The notes: a model not told the origin generated them from the sequence alone. 64,000 bases of DNA from Saccharopolyspora_C sp040643635 (GCF_040643635.1 NZ_JBEYUS010000029.1:8608-72607); one strand, 5' to 3'. Counted from the first letter of the stretch, positions 25,716 through 34,368 are shown. Numbers and translations: made by a program.

Positions 25716-26888
25716 TCAGGGAGCGAACGCGAGCACCACCGCGGAGGCGAAGCTCCCGGACTCCTCGGCGGGGGCGAGCAGCCCGGTTCCCGGGTCGCGG
25801 GCCAGCCGGGTGATGGTGCCGGAGTTCTGGTTCACCACGTGCAGCGCCGCACCGTCGGGGGCGAACGCGAAGTGCCGCGGCCACTGCCCGCCGGTGGGGG
25901 TGCTGCCGAGGCGCTCCAGCCCGTCCGCGCGCACCGCGAACACGGCGATCGAGTCGTCGCCCCGGTTGGAGGCGTACACGTGCGCGCCGTCCCCGGTCAC
26001 CGCGATCTCGGCGGGGAAGTTCTCGCCGGACGCGCCGTCGTCGCGGGTGCCGACGACCTGCCCGGCGGTGAAGGCGGCGCCGTCCCAGTCCAGCACGGTG
26101 ATCGTCGAGGCGAGTTCGGCGAGCAGGTAGGCGCGGTCGCCGTCCGGGTGCCAGGCGAGGTGCCGCGGCCCGGTCCCGGCGGGCAGGTCGAGCCGCTGCC
26201 GCTGCGCGAGCTTCCCGCCGTCGAGGGCGTACACGAACACCGCGTCGGCGCCGAGGTCGACGGCCACCACCAGTTCGCCGTCGGGGGCGACGAGGACCTG
26301 GTGGGCGTGCGGTTCGGCGGCGTCGTGGCGCACCAGGTCGGTGGCCGCGCCGATCCGCCCGTCCGCGTCCAGGGGGTGCACCGAGACGGTGCCGTCGGTG
26401 TAGTTCGCCGCGAGCAGGTGCCCGGCGGGGTGCACTGCGAGGTGCGTCGGCCCGGCGCCGCCGGTGGGGGTGCTGCCGAGCACGGCGGGCGCGGCCGGGT
26501 CGGTGATGTCGAGCGCGGTGACCGAGCCCTGTTCGAGCTCGTTGGTGGTGTAGAGGACGCGGCCGTCGGCGGACGTGGCGAAGAACGACGCGTCCGGCAC
26601 GCCCTCGACCGCGGCGGTGGCGGTGAGCTTCCCGGTGGCGGCGTCGAAGGCGGCGACCTCGAAGCCGCGGCCGCCGGTCGAACTCATGCTGCCGACGTAG
26701 GCGGTGGTGGCGGCCGGTCCGGACGTCGCGCGGGCACCGGCGGAGGCGGCGGCGGGCAGCAGCGGCAGCGCGCTCGCCCCGGCGAGCAGGCCCAGGAAGC
26801 CGCGGCGGCGCAGGCCGTTCGAAAGCCGGGAGGTCGCGGGCTGGCCGTTCGAGCACTGGGCGTTCGGGGACTGGTCGGGTCCGGGCAC
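25716..26888 (-). CDS. exported lactonase-family beta-propeller protein (Tat signal)
   Basis: 390 residues from the GTG at 26888, preferred because AAGGAGAG lies just upstream; the ATG at 26912 is the alternative. A twin-arginine signal (RRRGFLGLLAGASALPLLPAAASA) is followed by a seven-bladed propeller of the 6-phosphogluconolactonase/YbhE type: AYVGSMSSTGGRGFEV, GGAGPTHLAVHP, AEPHAHQVLVAPDG, GTGPRHLAWHPDG and GGQWPRHFAFAPDG. Cytosolic family members hydrolyse 6-phosphogluconolactone; an exported version probably acts on another lactone or is structural. A DasR-like operator lies about 55 bp upstream. Confidence 0.88.
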   Translation of the reverse strand: MPGPDQSPNAQCSNGQPATSRLSNGLRRRGFLGLLAGASALPLLPAAASAGARATSGPAATTAYVGSMSSTGGRGFEVAAFDAATGKLTATAAVEGVPDASFFATSADGRVLYTTNELEQGSVTALDITDPAAPAVLGSTPTGGAGPTHLAVHPAGHLLAANYTDGTVSVHPLDADGRIGAATDLVRHDAAEPHAHQVLVAPDGELVVAVDLGADAVFVYALDGGKLAQRQRLDLPAGTGPRHLAWHPDGDRAYLLAELASTITVLDWDGAAFTAGQVVGTRDDGASGENFPAEIAVTGDGAHVYASNRGDDSIAVFAVRADGLERLGSTPTGGQWPRHFAFAPDGAALHVVNQNSGTITRLARDPGTGLLAPAEESGSFASAVVLAFAP

Positions 26889-26940
26889 GAGGCTCTCCTT
26901 GATCGGGTGCATCGGCGCCCATCTCACCGCACGGATCGAC

Positions 26941-26956
26941 AATGGACTAGACCACA
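26941..26956. promoter_or_regulatory. DasR-type (dre-like) operator
   Basis: AATGGACTAGACCACA resembles the GntR/HutC-family DasR site core TGGTCTAGACCA with one change in the core. It lies 53 bp upstream of the lactonase GTG. A second overlapping half-palindrome (ACCACAATGGT) follows. Regulation by an amino-sugar-sensing DasR-like repressor is inferred. Confidence 0.5.
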
Positions 26957-26970
26957 ATGGTCCAATTTCG

Positions 26971-27021
26971 AGGTGAATGGCCCATCCGCCCCGCCACAAT
27001 GGGCGAATGGGCCATTCACCT
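26971..27021. repeat. 51-bp palindromic element, copy 1
   Basis: Arms of 21 bases beginning AGGTGAATGGCCCAT and ending GGGCCATTCACCT, with a 9-base loop. It lies 7 bases after the stop of the oxidoreductase gene (minus strand). Same length, arm sequence and position relative to a stop codon as the copies at 42129, 42887 and 48273. Likely transcription terminator or processing hairpin. Confidence 0.75.
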
Positions 27022-27028
27022 GTGGTGA

Positions 27029-27997
27029 TCAGGGTTCGACGCGCAGCACCTGCTTGCCGTGCACGTGCCCCTGCTCGCCGCGGCGGTGCGCCTCGGCGGC
27101 CTGCGCCAGCGGCAGCACCTCGTCGATCCGGGTGCGCACCGAGCCGTCGTCGATGAGCCCGGCGATGGTGCTCAGCGCGGGCCCGTCCGGTTCCACCAGG
27201 TAGCCGGTGGCGCGCACCCCGCGCTCCCGGGCGAGGTCGAGCAGCTCGGGCGCGACCCCGGACGGCACCGCGATCAGCAGGCCGCCCGGCTTGAGCACGT
27301 CCAGCGAGCGGGTGCTGGTCCGGTCGATCCCGTCGCCGACGAGGTCGAGCACCACGTCGATCTCCCCGGTCTCCGCCTCGAACCGCGAGTTCCGGTAGTC
27401 GATCACCTCGTCGGCGCCGAGCTCCCGCACCCAGTCCTGCTTGGCGGCGCTCGCCGTGCCGATCACGTGCGCGCCCGCGTGCTTGGCGAACTGCACCGCG
27501 AAGTGCCCGACGCCGCCGGACGCGGCGTGCACCAGCACCCGCTGCCCGCGGGTGATCCCGGCCAGGTCGACGAGGCTCTGCCAGGCGGTGAGCGCGGCCA
27601 GCGGCACCCCGGCCGAGTGGTCGTGGTCCAGGCTCACCGGCTTGCGGGTGAACTGCCGCGCGGGCGCGGTCACGTACTCGGCGTAGGCCCCGGCCTGGCG
27701 CGGGAACCACGGCATGCCGTAGACCTCGTCGCCGACCTCCAGGGTGTGCACGCCGAAGCCGATCTCCTCGACGACGCCGGATACGTCCCAGCCGAGCACG
27801 AACGGCGGTTCGCCGAGCACCCCGGCCATCCCGCCGCCTTCGCGGGTCTTCCAGTCCACCGGGTTGACCCCGGCGGACACGACGCGCACCAGCACCTCGG
27901 TGGGCAGCGGCGCGGGGCGGGGCGCGGTGGTCTCGTGCAGCACCTCCGGTCCGCCGAACCGGTCCTGGCCGATGGTGCGCATGGTCTTGTCGGTCAT
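27029..27997 (-). CDS. zinc-independent NADP-dependent quinone oxidoreductase-like protein
   Basis: 322 residues from the ATG at 27997 with AAAGGGACC upstream. MDR-superfamily layout: N-terminal GroES-like domain (GVNPVDWKTREG, GWDVSGVVEEIG, GDEVYGMPWF) and a Rossmann domain with VLVHAASGGVGHFAVQFAKHAGAHVIGT. The catalytic-zinc Cys/His set of alcohol dehydrogenases is absent, placing it with quinone/zeta-crystallin-type reductases. NADPH-dependent reduction of quinones or enals is likely; the substrate is unknown. No operon partner is certain. Confidence 0.88.
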   Translation of the reverse strand: MTDKTMRTIGQDRFGGPEVLHETTAPRPAPLPTEVLVRVVSAGVNPVDWKTREGGGMAGVLGEPPFVLGWDVSGVVEEIGFGVHTLEVGDEVYGMPWFPRQAGAYAEYVTAPARQFTRKPVSLDHDHSAGVPLAALTAWQSLVDLAGITRGQRVLVHAASGGVGHFAVQFAKHAGAHVIGTASAAKQDWVRELGADEVIDYRNSRFEAETGEIDVVLDLVGDGIDRTSTRSLDVLKPGGLLIAVPSGVAPELLDLARERGVRATGYLVEPDGPALSTIAGLIDDGSVRTRIDEVLPLAQAAEAHRRGEQGHVHGKQVLRVEP

Positions 27998-28133
27998 GGT
28001 CCCTTTCCCGTCGTGTCGCTTGCGGCCGAAGCTATCCGCCGGGGGGTACGCACCCGCAAGGTCTGCTGCTACCCGGCGGGAAGCATCGAGGTGGCGGCCC
28101 TGGACTACCCGGGCCGCCACCGATCGACACCGG

Positions 28134-29525
28134 CTACACGACCAGGCTCAGCAGCACGGCCATCGCGAACCCGGTGACGGACAGGATCGTCTCCAGCACC
28201 GTCCAGGTCTTGAGCGTGTCCTTCGTCGAGATCCCGAAGTAGCGGGAGATGATCCAGAACCCGGCGTCGTTGACGTGCGAGGCGATGATCGACCCGGCGG
28301 CGATGGCCACCGCGATCAGCGCCAGTTCCGGCTGGGAGTACCCGATCCCGGCCACCAGCGGCGCCACGATCCCGCCGGTGGTCACGATCGCCACGGTCGC
28401 CGAGCCCTGCGCGATCCGCAGCCCGGAGCTGATCACGTACGCGGAGGCGATCAGCGGCAGCCCGGACGCCTCCAGGGTGCCGGCGAGCGCCTCGCCGACC
28501 CCGGTCTCGGAGAGCACCTTGCCGAAGAACCCGCCGGCGCCGACGACGAGCAGGATCATGCCGAGCGGCCGCAGCGCGGTCGCGGTCAGCGTCGCCAGAT
28601 CCGGCCCGGTCAGCCCGCGCTTGGTGCCCAGCAGCCGGAACGCGACCAGCACCGCGATGGTCAGCGCCACCACCGGGTTCCCGAGGAACGTCAGCACGTC
28701 CAGCACCGCCCCGGGCGGCAGCGTGATGCTGGCGAACGTCCCGCCGAGGATCAGCAGCATCGGCAGCCCGATGACGAGCGCGACCACCCCGAGCTTCGGC
28801 TCGTCCTCGGGCGCGGAGCCGAGTTCCGCGGGCGGCGCGGTGTCCGGCACGTCCACGTGCAGGCGCTTGCCGATCCAGGCGGGGAACAGCACGCCGGAGA
28901 CGACGAACGCCGGGATCCCGCAGGCCAGCCCCATCAGGATGACCCAGCCGAGGTCGACGCCGAGCAGCCCGGCGGCGACCACCGGCCCGGGGTGCGGCGG
29001 CAGGAACGCGTGCGTCATGGACAGGCCCGCGACCAGCGGCAGGCAGTACAGCAGGATGGATCGCCCGCCTTGGCGCGCGGCGCTGTAGACCAGCGGTGCG
29101 AGCACGAAGATGCCGATGTCGAAGAACACCGGGATGCCGAACAGCAGCCCGGACAACCCCATCGCCAGCGGCGCCCGGTTCTCCCCGAACGCGGCCAGCA
29201 GCCTGCGGGTGAGCAGCTGCGCGCCACCGGAGGCCTCCAGCACGGCGCCGAGCACCGCGCCGAGCCCGACGATGGCGGTGATGTGCCCGAGGATGCTGCC
29301 GAAACCGCTCTCCAGCAGGGATTCGCTGCTCTTCTGCGCCGAGCCGACGAGGTCGGTGACGGGCACTCCGGCGACGAGCGCCAGCAGCAGCCCGGTGATG
29401 ATCAGGGCGATGAACGGTTCCACCCGGAACCGGATGATCATCAGCAGCAGAGCGGCGATCCCCGCCGCGCACAACGTGAGCAGACCCGCGGTGTCGTGCT
29501 GCAACCAGTGCACTAAACCATCCAC
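28134..29525 (-). CDS. GntP-family gluconate/H+ (organic acid) symporter
   Basis: 463 residues from the GTG at 29525 (AAGGGAG 6 bases upstream). About twelve hydrophobic segments carry GntP-family motifs: FGSILGHITAIVGLGAVLG, LLFGIPVFFDIGIFVL, HAFLPPHPGPVVAAGLLGVD, LRIAQGSATVAI and ASHVNDAGFWIISRYF. Family members import gluconate or related hydroxy acids, and some carry D-serine (DsdX type). Its place behind an N-acyl-D-amino-acid deacylase and a DSD1-like enzyme favours a D-amino-acid or N-acyl-amino-acid substrate. Last gene of a three-gene operon. Confidence 0.92.
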   Translation of the reverse strand: MDGLVHWLQHDTAGLLTLCAAGIAALLLMIIRFRVEPFIALIITGLLLALVAGVPVTDLVGSAQKSSESLLESGFGSILGHITAIVGLGAVLGAVLEASGGAQLLTRRLLAAFGENRAPLAMGLSGLLFGIPVFFDIGIFVLAPLVYSAARQGGRSILLYCLPLVAGLSMTHAFLPPHPGPVVAAGLLGVDLGWVILMGLACGIPAFVVSGVLFPAWIGKRLHVDVPDTAPPAELGSAPEDEPKLGVVALVIGLPMLLILGGTFASITLPPGAVLDVLTFLGNPVVALTIAVLVAFRLLGTKRGLTGPDLATLTATALRPLGMILLVVGAGGFFGKVLSETGVGEALAGTLEASGLPLIASAYVISSGLRIAQGSATVAIVTTGGIVAPLVAGIGYSQPELALIAVAIAAGSIIASHVNDAGFWIISRYFGISTKDTLKTWTVLETILSVTGFAMAVLLSLVV

Positions 29526-29544
29526 AGTGGACTCCCTTGTGGTG

Positions 29545-31134
29545 TCAAGGTGTGCGGCGCACCGCACGGCCGGGCAGCGCGCCGGTGCGCCCCCCGGAGT
29601 CGAGGACCGGCACCCCGTTGACCAGCACCCGGTGCACGCCCGTCGCGGTGCTGCGCGGCCGGTCGAAAGTGGCGGTGTCGGCGATGGTGTCCGGGTCGAA
29701 CAGCACCAGGTCGGCGATCGCGCCTTCCCGGATGCGGCCGCGGTCCGGCAGCCGGAGCCGGTCGGCGGGCCGCGAGGTGAGGTGCCGGACGCACTCCTCC
29801 AGGCCCAGCACGCCCAGCTCCCGCACGTAGTGCCCCAGGTAGCGCGGGAACGTCCCCCACGCGCGCGGGTGCGGGCGGTCACCGACGAGCAGCCCGTCGC
29901 TGCCACCGGTGTGCGCGGGGTGGCGCATGATCGCGCGCACGTTCTCCTCGTGGCCGACGTGCATCAGGCAGGAGGTGCCGAGCCGCTCCGAGAGCAGCAC
30001 CTCGAAGAACACCTCGGCGGCCGGTGTCCCGGTCCGCCGCGCCGATTCGGCGATGCTCAGCCCCACCAGGTGCCCGTTGCGCTCGGCGTCGCGCACCCCG
30101 TTGATCTCGATGGCGGACCAGTCGATCGGCACCCCGTGGCAGCCGTCGGAGCCGCTGACCTCCATGTCGTGCCGGATCCGCACCCGCAGCTCGGGGTCGC
30201 GCAGCCGCTCCAGCGTGGCCTCCACCCCGCCTTCCGCGGCCCAGCTCGGCAGCAGCGCGTGCAGCGAGGTCGCGCCCGGCAGGTACGGGTAGCTGTCCAG
30301 CGTGATGTCCGCGCCCGCGTGCAGCGCCGAATCCACCAGCTCCAGCAGGTCCCCGGCCCGGCCGCGGTTGACCTCGAAGTTCATCGTCGCGTGCGCCAGG
30401 TGCAGCGGGCAGCCGGACTCCCGGCTCACCTCGATCATCTCGGCGTAGGCGGTGAGCGCGCCCGCCCCGTAGCTGCGGTGGTGCGGGCTGTGGAACCCGC
30501 CGTGCGCGGCCACCACCCGGCACAGCTCGGTGAGCTCGGCCTCCGAGGCGTACATCCCCGGCGTGTAGGTCAGCCCGGAGGACATCCCGACCGCGCCGTC
30601 GCGCAGCGACTCCGCCAGCACCCGGCGCATCCGGTCCAGCTCGTCCTCGGTGGCGGGCCGGTCGTCGTGGCCGACGCACAGCATCCGCAGCGTCCCGTGC
30701 GGCACCAGGTAGGCGGCGTTGACGGCGATCCCGGCGTCCAGCCGGGCCAGGTACTCGGCGACGCTGCGCCAGTTCCAGTCGAACCCGGGCGGATCGTCGT
30801 TCCACCCCGCGATCTGGGCGCGCACCGCGGCCAGCGTCGCGTCGTCGACCGGCGCGTAGGACAGCCCGTCCTGGCCGAGCACCTCCAGCGTGACTCCTTG
30901 CGAGACCTTCGCCAGGTGGTCCGGTTCGGCGAGGACCTGCAGGTCCGAGTGCGAGTGCATGTCGATGAAGCCCGGTGCGAGCACCAGCCCGTCCGCGTCG
31001 ACGACCTCCCGCCCGCCGAGCGTGCCGGGCTCGCCGATCCCGGTGATCCGCTCGCCCGCCACCGCCACGTCCGCGCGGTAGCGGGGTTCGCCGCTGCCGT
31101 CGACGACCGTCGCGCCGTGGAAGACCCCGTCCAT
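29545..31134 (-). CDS. N-acyl-D-amino-acid deacylase (amidohydrolase)
   Basis: 529 residues with GGAGG five bases before the ATG. Amidohydrolase fold: an N-terminal small beta domain, the metal motif GFIDMHSHSD, then GVTLEVLGQDGLSYAPVD, the HLAHATMNFEVN region with a metal-ligand His, a late GSDGLLVGD supplying the last acidic ligand, and the C-terminal IREGAIADLVLFDPDTI strand typical of D-aminoacylases. It hydrolyses N-acyl-D-amino acids to the free D-amino acid, feeding the adjacent DSD1-like enzyme. It starts 16 bases after the stop of that gene, so they share a transcript. Confidence 0.93.
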   Translation of the reverse strand: MDGVFHGATVVDGSGEPRYRADVAVAGERITGIGEPGTLGGREVVDADGLVLAPGFIDMHSHSDLQVLAEPDHLAKVSQGVTLEVLGQDGLSYAPVDDATLAAVRAQIAGWNDDPPGFDWNWRSVAEYLARLDAGIAVNAAYLVPHGTLRMLCVGHDDRPATEDELDRMRRVLAESLRDGAVGMSSGLTYTPGMYASEAELTELCRVVAAHGGFHSPHHRSYGAGALTAYAEMIEVSRESGCPLHLAHATMNFEVNRGRAGDLLELVDSALHAGADITLDSYPYLPGATSLHALLPSWAAEGGVEATLERLRDPELRVRIRHDMEVSGSDGCHGVPIDWSAIEINGVRDAERNGHLVGLSIAESARRTGTPAAEVFFEVLLSERLGTSCLMHVGHEENVRAIMRHPAHTGGSDGLLVGDRPHPRAWGTFPRYLGHYVRELGVLGLEECVRHLTSRPADRLRLPDRGRIREGAIADLVLFDPDTIADTATFDRPRSTATGVHRVLVNGVPVLDSGGRTGALPGRAVRRTP

Positions 31135-31150
31135 CCCGACCTCCGCAGGC

Positions 31151-32449
31151 TCAGAAGAAGGTGTGCACCAGGTCGATCACGGTGTCCCCGTCGACGACCG
31201 GGATCAACCGCCACTTGTCGAAGACCGTGCACGGGTGCGACAACCCGAAACCGACCCAGTCGCCGATCCGCGGCCCGTCCTCGGGGACGCGGAGGAACGC
31301 GTGCTGGTCGGCGAGCTTGGTGACGGCGCACCCGGGCAGCTCGTGCACGACGCCGTCCGCGCCGCGCACGAGCTGCGGTTCCGGCAGGTCCTGGTCGAAC
31401 GACACGTCCCGCCGGCCCACCGTGGCCAGCGCCAGCCCGGGCTCGGGCCGGGAGGTGATCTGCGCCCAGACCCGCATCGCGGGCCGGAACGGCGACTCGT
31501 CCCCGGCGAGCCGGTGCGGGCGGCCGAAGGGGGAGTTGCGGCGGTACAGCCCGTCGTCGTGCGTCACGTAGGCGCCGCTGCGCAGCACCGGCAGCACCCG
31601 GGCGCGGGTGGGCCACGGCGCGGCGAGGGATTCGGCGACCTGGTCGAAGTAGGCGCTGCCGCCGCCGGAGACGATGATCTCCTCGGTCTCGAACAGGCCC
31701 GCGCGCTCGACCTCGCCGACGAGCTCCCGCAACCGGGTCAGGTATTCGTCCACCGTGGACAGCGCATCGTCCGCGGTGCCGTGTGCGGCGGCGCCCTCGT
31801 ACCCGGCCACGCCGGCCAGCCGCAGCCGCGGGCTCGCCGCCACCGCCCGCGCCACCTCGACGCCCTGCTGGACCGACCGCACCCCGGTCCGGGCGCCCGT
31901 CCAGCCGAGCTCCACCAGCACGTCCAGCGGCCGCGCACCGGTCCAGGACGCGGCCATCAGCTCCACCCCGGCCACCGAATCGGCCCAGCAGCTGAACTCG
32001 AACTCCGGATCCCGGTCCAGCTCACCGCTCAGCCGGCGCAGGCCGTCCGGGTCCAGCAGCTGGTTCGCCAGCAGCACCCGCCGCACCCCGAACGCCCGGT
32101 ACACCCGCAGCTGCGCCACGTTCGCCGCGGTGATGCCCCAGGCGCCGTGCTCCAGCTGGCGCTGGAACAACCGCGGCGCCATCGTCGTCTTCCCGTGCGG
32201 GGCGAGCAGCACCCCGTGCCGCTCGCACCACCGCGCCATCGTCGACAGGTTGTGCTCCAGCGCCTGCTCGTCCAGCACCAGCACCGGGCCGGTGAACCCG
32301 GCCCCGGACAACGTCGGCCGAGTCGCCAGGAACTCCTCCGCGGTGCGGCCGGACGCGCCGCTCGGCAAGCCCTTGTACCGCCAGTCGAGGACGTCGCGCC
32401 GCAGCGCGGACACGGCCTGGTCGTCGATGCCGGGAACGGTCGGGGACAA
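31151..32449 (-). CDS. DSD1/D-threonine aldolase-like PLP enzyme
   Basis: 432 residues from a TTG at 32449, the only standard start after the GGAGG at 32454-32458; the frame is open upstream but not family-like. Fold-type III alanine-racemase N-terminal domain: GPVLVLDEQALEHNLSTMARW, then LLAPHGKTTMAP with the PLP lysine, LDVLVELGWTGARTGVR, and EIIVSGGGSAYFD near the phosphate site. The C-terminal DSD1-type metal motif is represented by VGFGLSHPCTVFDKW. Family members are D-serine dehydratases, D-threonine aldolases or amino-acid deaminases. First gene of the D-amino-acid operon, divergent from ridA. Confidence 0.88.
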   Translation of the reverse strand: MSPTVPGIDDQAVSALRRDVLDWRYKGLPSGASGRTAEEFLATRPTLSGAGFTGPVLVLDEQALEHNLSTMARWCERHGVLLAPHGKTTMAPRLFQRQLEHGAWGITAANVAQLRVYRAFGVRRVLLANQLLDPDGLRRLSGELDRDPEFEFSCWADSVAGVELMAASWTGARPLDVLVELGWTGARTGVRSVQQGVEVARAVAASPRLRLAGVAGYEGAAAHGTADDALSTVDEYLTRLRELVGEVERAGLFETEEIIVSGGGSAYFDQVAESLAAPWPTRARVLPVLRSGAYVTHDDGLYRRNSPFGRPHRLAGDESPFRPAMRVWAQITSRPEPGLALATVGRRDVSFDQDLPEPQLVRGADGVVHELPGCAVTKLADQHAFLRVPEDGPRIGDWVGFGLSHPCTVFDKWRLIPVVDGDTVIDLVHTFF

Positions 32450-32564
32450 GACGCCTCCAGTGCGACGAGCGCGAAGTGATCGGGAGATGATAAGCCCACC
32501 GGAGGCGCGGTGGTCCAGACGAATCCCGCGCCGCCCACGTGACCGCCCGAGCGCAGGAGGCACC

Positions 32565-32954
32565 ATGCCCAGGCAGATCATCACCAGCGACGCCGCACCC
32601 ACCCCGCCGCCGCACATCCCGCTGTCGCCGGGCGTGCGCAAGGGCAACGTCGTGCAGGTCTCCGGGCAGACCCCGGTCGACCCGGCCACCGGGGAGCTCG
32701 TCGCCGGTGGCGTGCCGGAGCAGACCGAGCGCGCGCTGCGCAACGTCATCGCCGTGCTGGAGGCCGCGGGCGCCGGGCTCGACGACGTGATCATGCTGCG
32801 CGTCTACCTCACCGACGTCTCCCAGTTCGCCGAGATGAACGAGACCTACGCCCGCGTCGTCGGCGAGCCCTACCCGGCCCGCACCACCGTCTACGTCGGC
32901 CTGCCGCCGGGGCTGCTCGTCGAGATCGACGCGCTCGCCGTGCTCGGGGACTGA
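32565..32954 (+). CDS. ridA: RidA-family enamine/imine deaminase
   Basis: 129 residues with AGGAGG upstream. YjgF/RidA signatures: VVQVSGQTPVDPATGELV, EQTERALRNVIAVLEAAG, VIMLRVYLTDVSQFAEMN, and the catalytic-arginine strand YPARTTVYVGLPPGLLVEIDALAV. RidA hydrolyses reactive 2-aminoacrylate released by PLP-dependent dehydratases. Its divergent placement next to a DSD1-like enzyme fits detoxification of that enzyme's product. Confidence 0.93.
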   Translation: MPRQIITSDAAPTPPPHIPLSPGVRKGNVVQVSGQTPVDPATGELVAGGVPEQTERALRNVIAVLEAAGAGLDDVIMLRVYLTDVSQFAEMNETYARVVGEPYPARTTVYVGLPPGLLVEIDALAVLGD

Positions 32955-32993
32955 CCGGGCGGTTGCTCCGTTCCGGGGAGCAGCCGGGCTGAA

Positions 32994-33027
32994 GGCCGCG
33001 ACCGGTTCCCGGAAGCCGGTCGCGGCC
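32994..33027 (+). terminator. ridA terminator hairpin
   Basis: 12-bp perfect stem GGCCGCGACCGG/CCGGTCGCGGCC with a 10-base loop, 40 bases after the ridA stop. Confidence 0.65.
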
Positions 33028-33039
33028 GGTCGACCGCTC

Positions 33040-33070
33040 ACCGCACCCGGCCTTGACAACCGGGTGCGGT
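33040..33070 (+). promoter_or_regulatory. 11-bp inverted repeat around a TTGACA box
   Basis: ACCGCACCCGG (33040-33050) and CCGGGTGCGGT (33060-33070) are perfect complements enclosing CCTTGACAA, with TTGACA at 33053-33058. The stretch lies 71 bases before the Fae-like gene and looks like a -35 element embedded in a repressor operator. Confidence 0.55.
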
Positions 33071-33141
33071 GCTCGGAGGGTGTCGATCAGTCACCCGGTC
33101 CGTCCGGCCCTGGCCGGCGCGGTTGGTCGAGGAGGGCGTGC

Positions 33142-33672
33142 ATGACCACGTTCGGAGACCTGGACGGCCGGCTCGCGCAGGGCTGGGGCGGACGGAAACC
33201 CAACGGATGCCGGGTGATCGTGGTGCTGGCGCGCCGCGGCGGCACCACCGCCGCCGGGCTGCTCACCACGCTCACGGTGCCCACCGAGCGGCTCGCGCCG
33301 ATCCTGGTGTCGGTCGGCGAGACCCCGGACACCTGCACGGCGGTGCAGCCGCCGACCCTGCTGGTGGGCCACGAGGTGGCCGCCTCCGGCCGGACCGCGG
33401 CGCTGATCGTCGGCGCCTGTCAGGTCGGCACCGCGCAGGGCGTGCTGGACTCGGTGGCCGAAGGGCTGCTCGAACCCGACCAGGAGACGATGGTGTTCGT
33501 CTCGCTGTGGCTGGACCACGACGCCGACGACGAGACCTCGGTCCGCTACTCCGTGCGGGAAGCCGTCGGTGACGCCGTCCGGGACGCCGTCACCGGGCAC
33601 ACCAAGGAGCAGGTGCGCGGCCTGGTCGAGGACCGGGACCGGCTCACCCACCCGTACTACGGGGGAGACTGA
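33142..33672 (+). CDS. formaldehyde-activating-enzyme (Fae)-like protein
   Basis: 176 residues, ATG 33142 with GAGGAGG upstream. The order of motifs follows the Fae domain: a strand with a Gly-Gly turn (VIVVLARRGGTTAAGLLTTLT), PAQ-like GACQVGTAQGVLDSVAEGLL, then ETMVFVSLWLDHDADDETSVRYSVREAV in place of the usual VFVHPxAxD...NYxA. Known Fae condenses formaldehyde with tetrahydromethanopterin. The residues here differ enough that another small-molecule role is possible. Similarity is judged by eye. It is convergent with the DUF1844 gene 6 bases away. Confidence 0.6.
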   Translation: MTTFGDLDGRLAQGWGGRKPNGCRVIVVLARRGGTTAAGLLTTLTVPTERLAPILVSVGETPDTCTAVQPPTLLVGHEVAASGRTAALIVGACQVGTAQGVLDSVAEGLLEPDQETMVFVSLWLDHDADDETSVRYSVREAVGDAVRDAVTGHTKEQVRGLVEDRDRLTHPYYGGD

Positions 33673-33678
33673 CCGCGA

Positions 33679-34089
33679 TCAGCGCACCGGGCCGGTGTAC
33701 TTCTCGCCGGGGCCCTGACCGGGCGCGTCGGGCACGGCGCTGGCCTCGCGGAACGCGCGCTGCAGGCTCTGCAGCCCGTCCCGGATCGGCGCGGCGTGCA
33801 GCCCCAGGTACTCGACCGAGGCGGTGACCAGGCCGGCCAGCGCGGTGATCAGCCGCCGCGCCTCGTCCAGGTCGCGGCTCGGCGCGGTGTCCGGGTCCTC
33901 GTCGCCCAGGCCGAGCTTCTCGGCGGCGGAGGACATCAGCATCACCGCGGCGCGGCTGATCACCTCGACGCTGGGAACATCCACGAGCTCGCGGACGTTG
34001 GTGCCGAAGTCCGCCTCGGCGGGCGAGCTCGATCCCGAGCCCTGCTCCGGAGTGCTTTCGGGGGGCGGGGTCGGCTGCGCGTCGTTCAC
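33679..34089 (-). CDS. DUF1844 protein
   Basis: 136 residues from the GTG at 34089. A Pro/Ser-rich front is followed by the DUF1844 helices (VEVISRAAVMLMSSAAEKLGLGD, DLDEARRLITALAGLV) and a tail. Genes of this family commonly lie next to infC in actinobacteria, as here. Function unknown; cytosolic. The start lies only 15 bases from an opposing ATG-TACCCT region, so the divergent promoters overlap. Confidence 0.85.
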   Translation of the reverse strand: MNDAQPTPPPESTPEQGSGSSSPAEADFGTNVRELVDVPSVEVISRAAVMLMSSAAEKLGLGDEDPDTAPSRDLDEARRLITALAGLVTASVEYLGLHAAPIRDGLQSLQRAFREASAVPDAPGQGPGEKYTGPVR

Positions 34090-34368
34090 GACTGGTACCC
34101 TGACATGAGCGACCAGCCCCCGCGCAGTCGGGGGCGGCAAAGTGGAGCCCCGCTCCCACCCGTGCAGCCGACTCTCAGGCCGCCGGGTCCCGGTCCCACC
34201 GGCGTCGCGCCGGTGGTGCGAGCGGTATTGCGGTACCGGTTCGATCGGTAGGAGTAGGGTCTCGCGGTTCCGGGCATTCCGGAATTCCGCGGGACTACTG
34301 CACGTCCAGGGGCGAGCTTCACGCGCCGAGGCTGCAGCAAGACCGAAGCATCGAACCGAGGAGGCCCC
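34090..34368 (+). promoter_or_regulatory. long infC leader with hairpins and promoter-like elements
   Basis: 279 bp between the divergent DUF1844 gene and infC. It contains TACCCT (34096-34101) and TAGGGT (34255-34260) as -10-like boxes. Hairpins are CCCCCG/CGGGGG at 34117-34134 and GGAGC/GCTCC near 34143. A 48-codon frame from the ATG at 34105 has no ribosome site. infC-rpmI-rplT leaders are often sites of L20 or IF3 feedback; here that is inference. Confidence 0.4.

Noticed and set aside
34105..34251. 48-codon frame in the infC leader
   Set aside because: It starts three bases after a TACCCT box and has no ribosome site. The sequence is Pro/Arg low-complexity, so a leader peptide is possible but unsupported.
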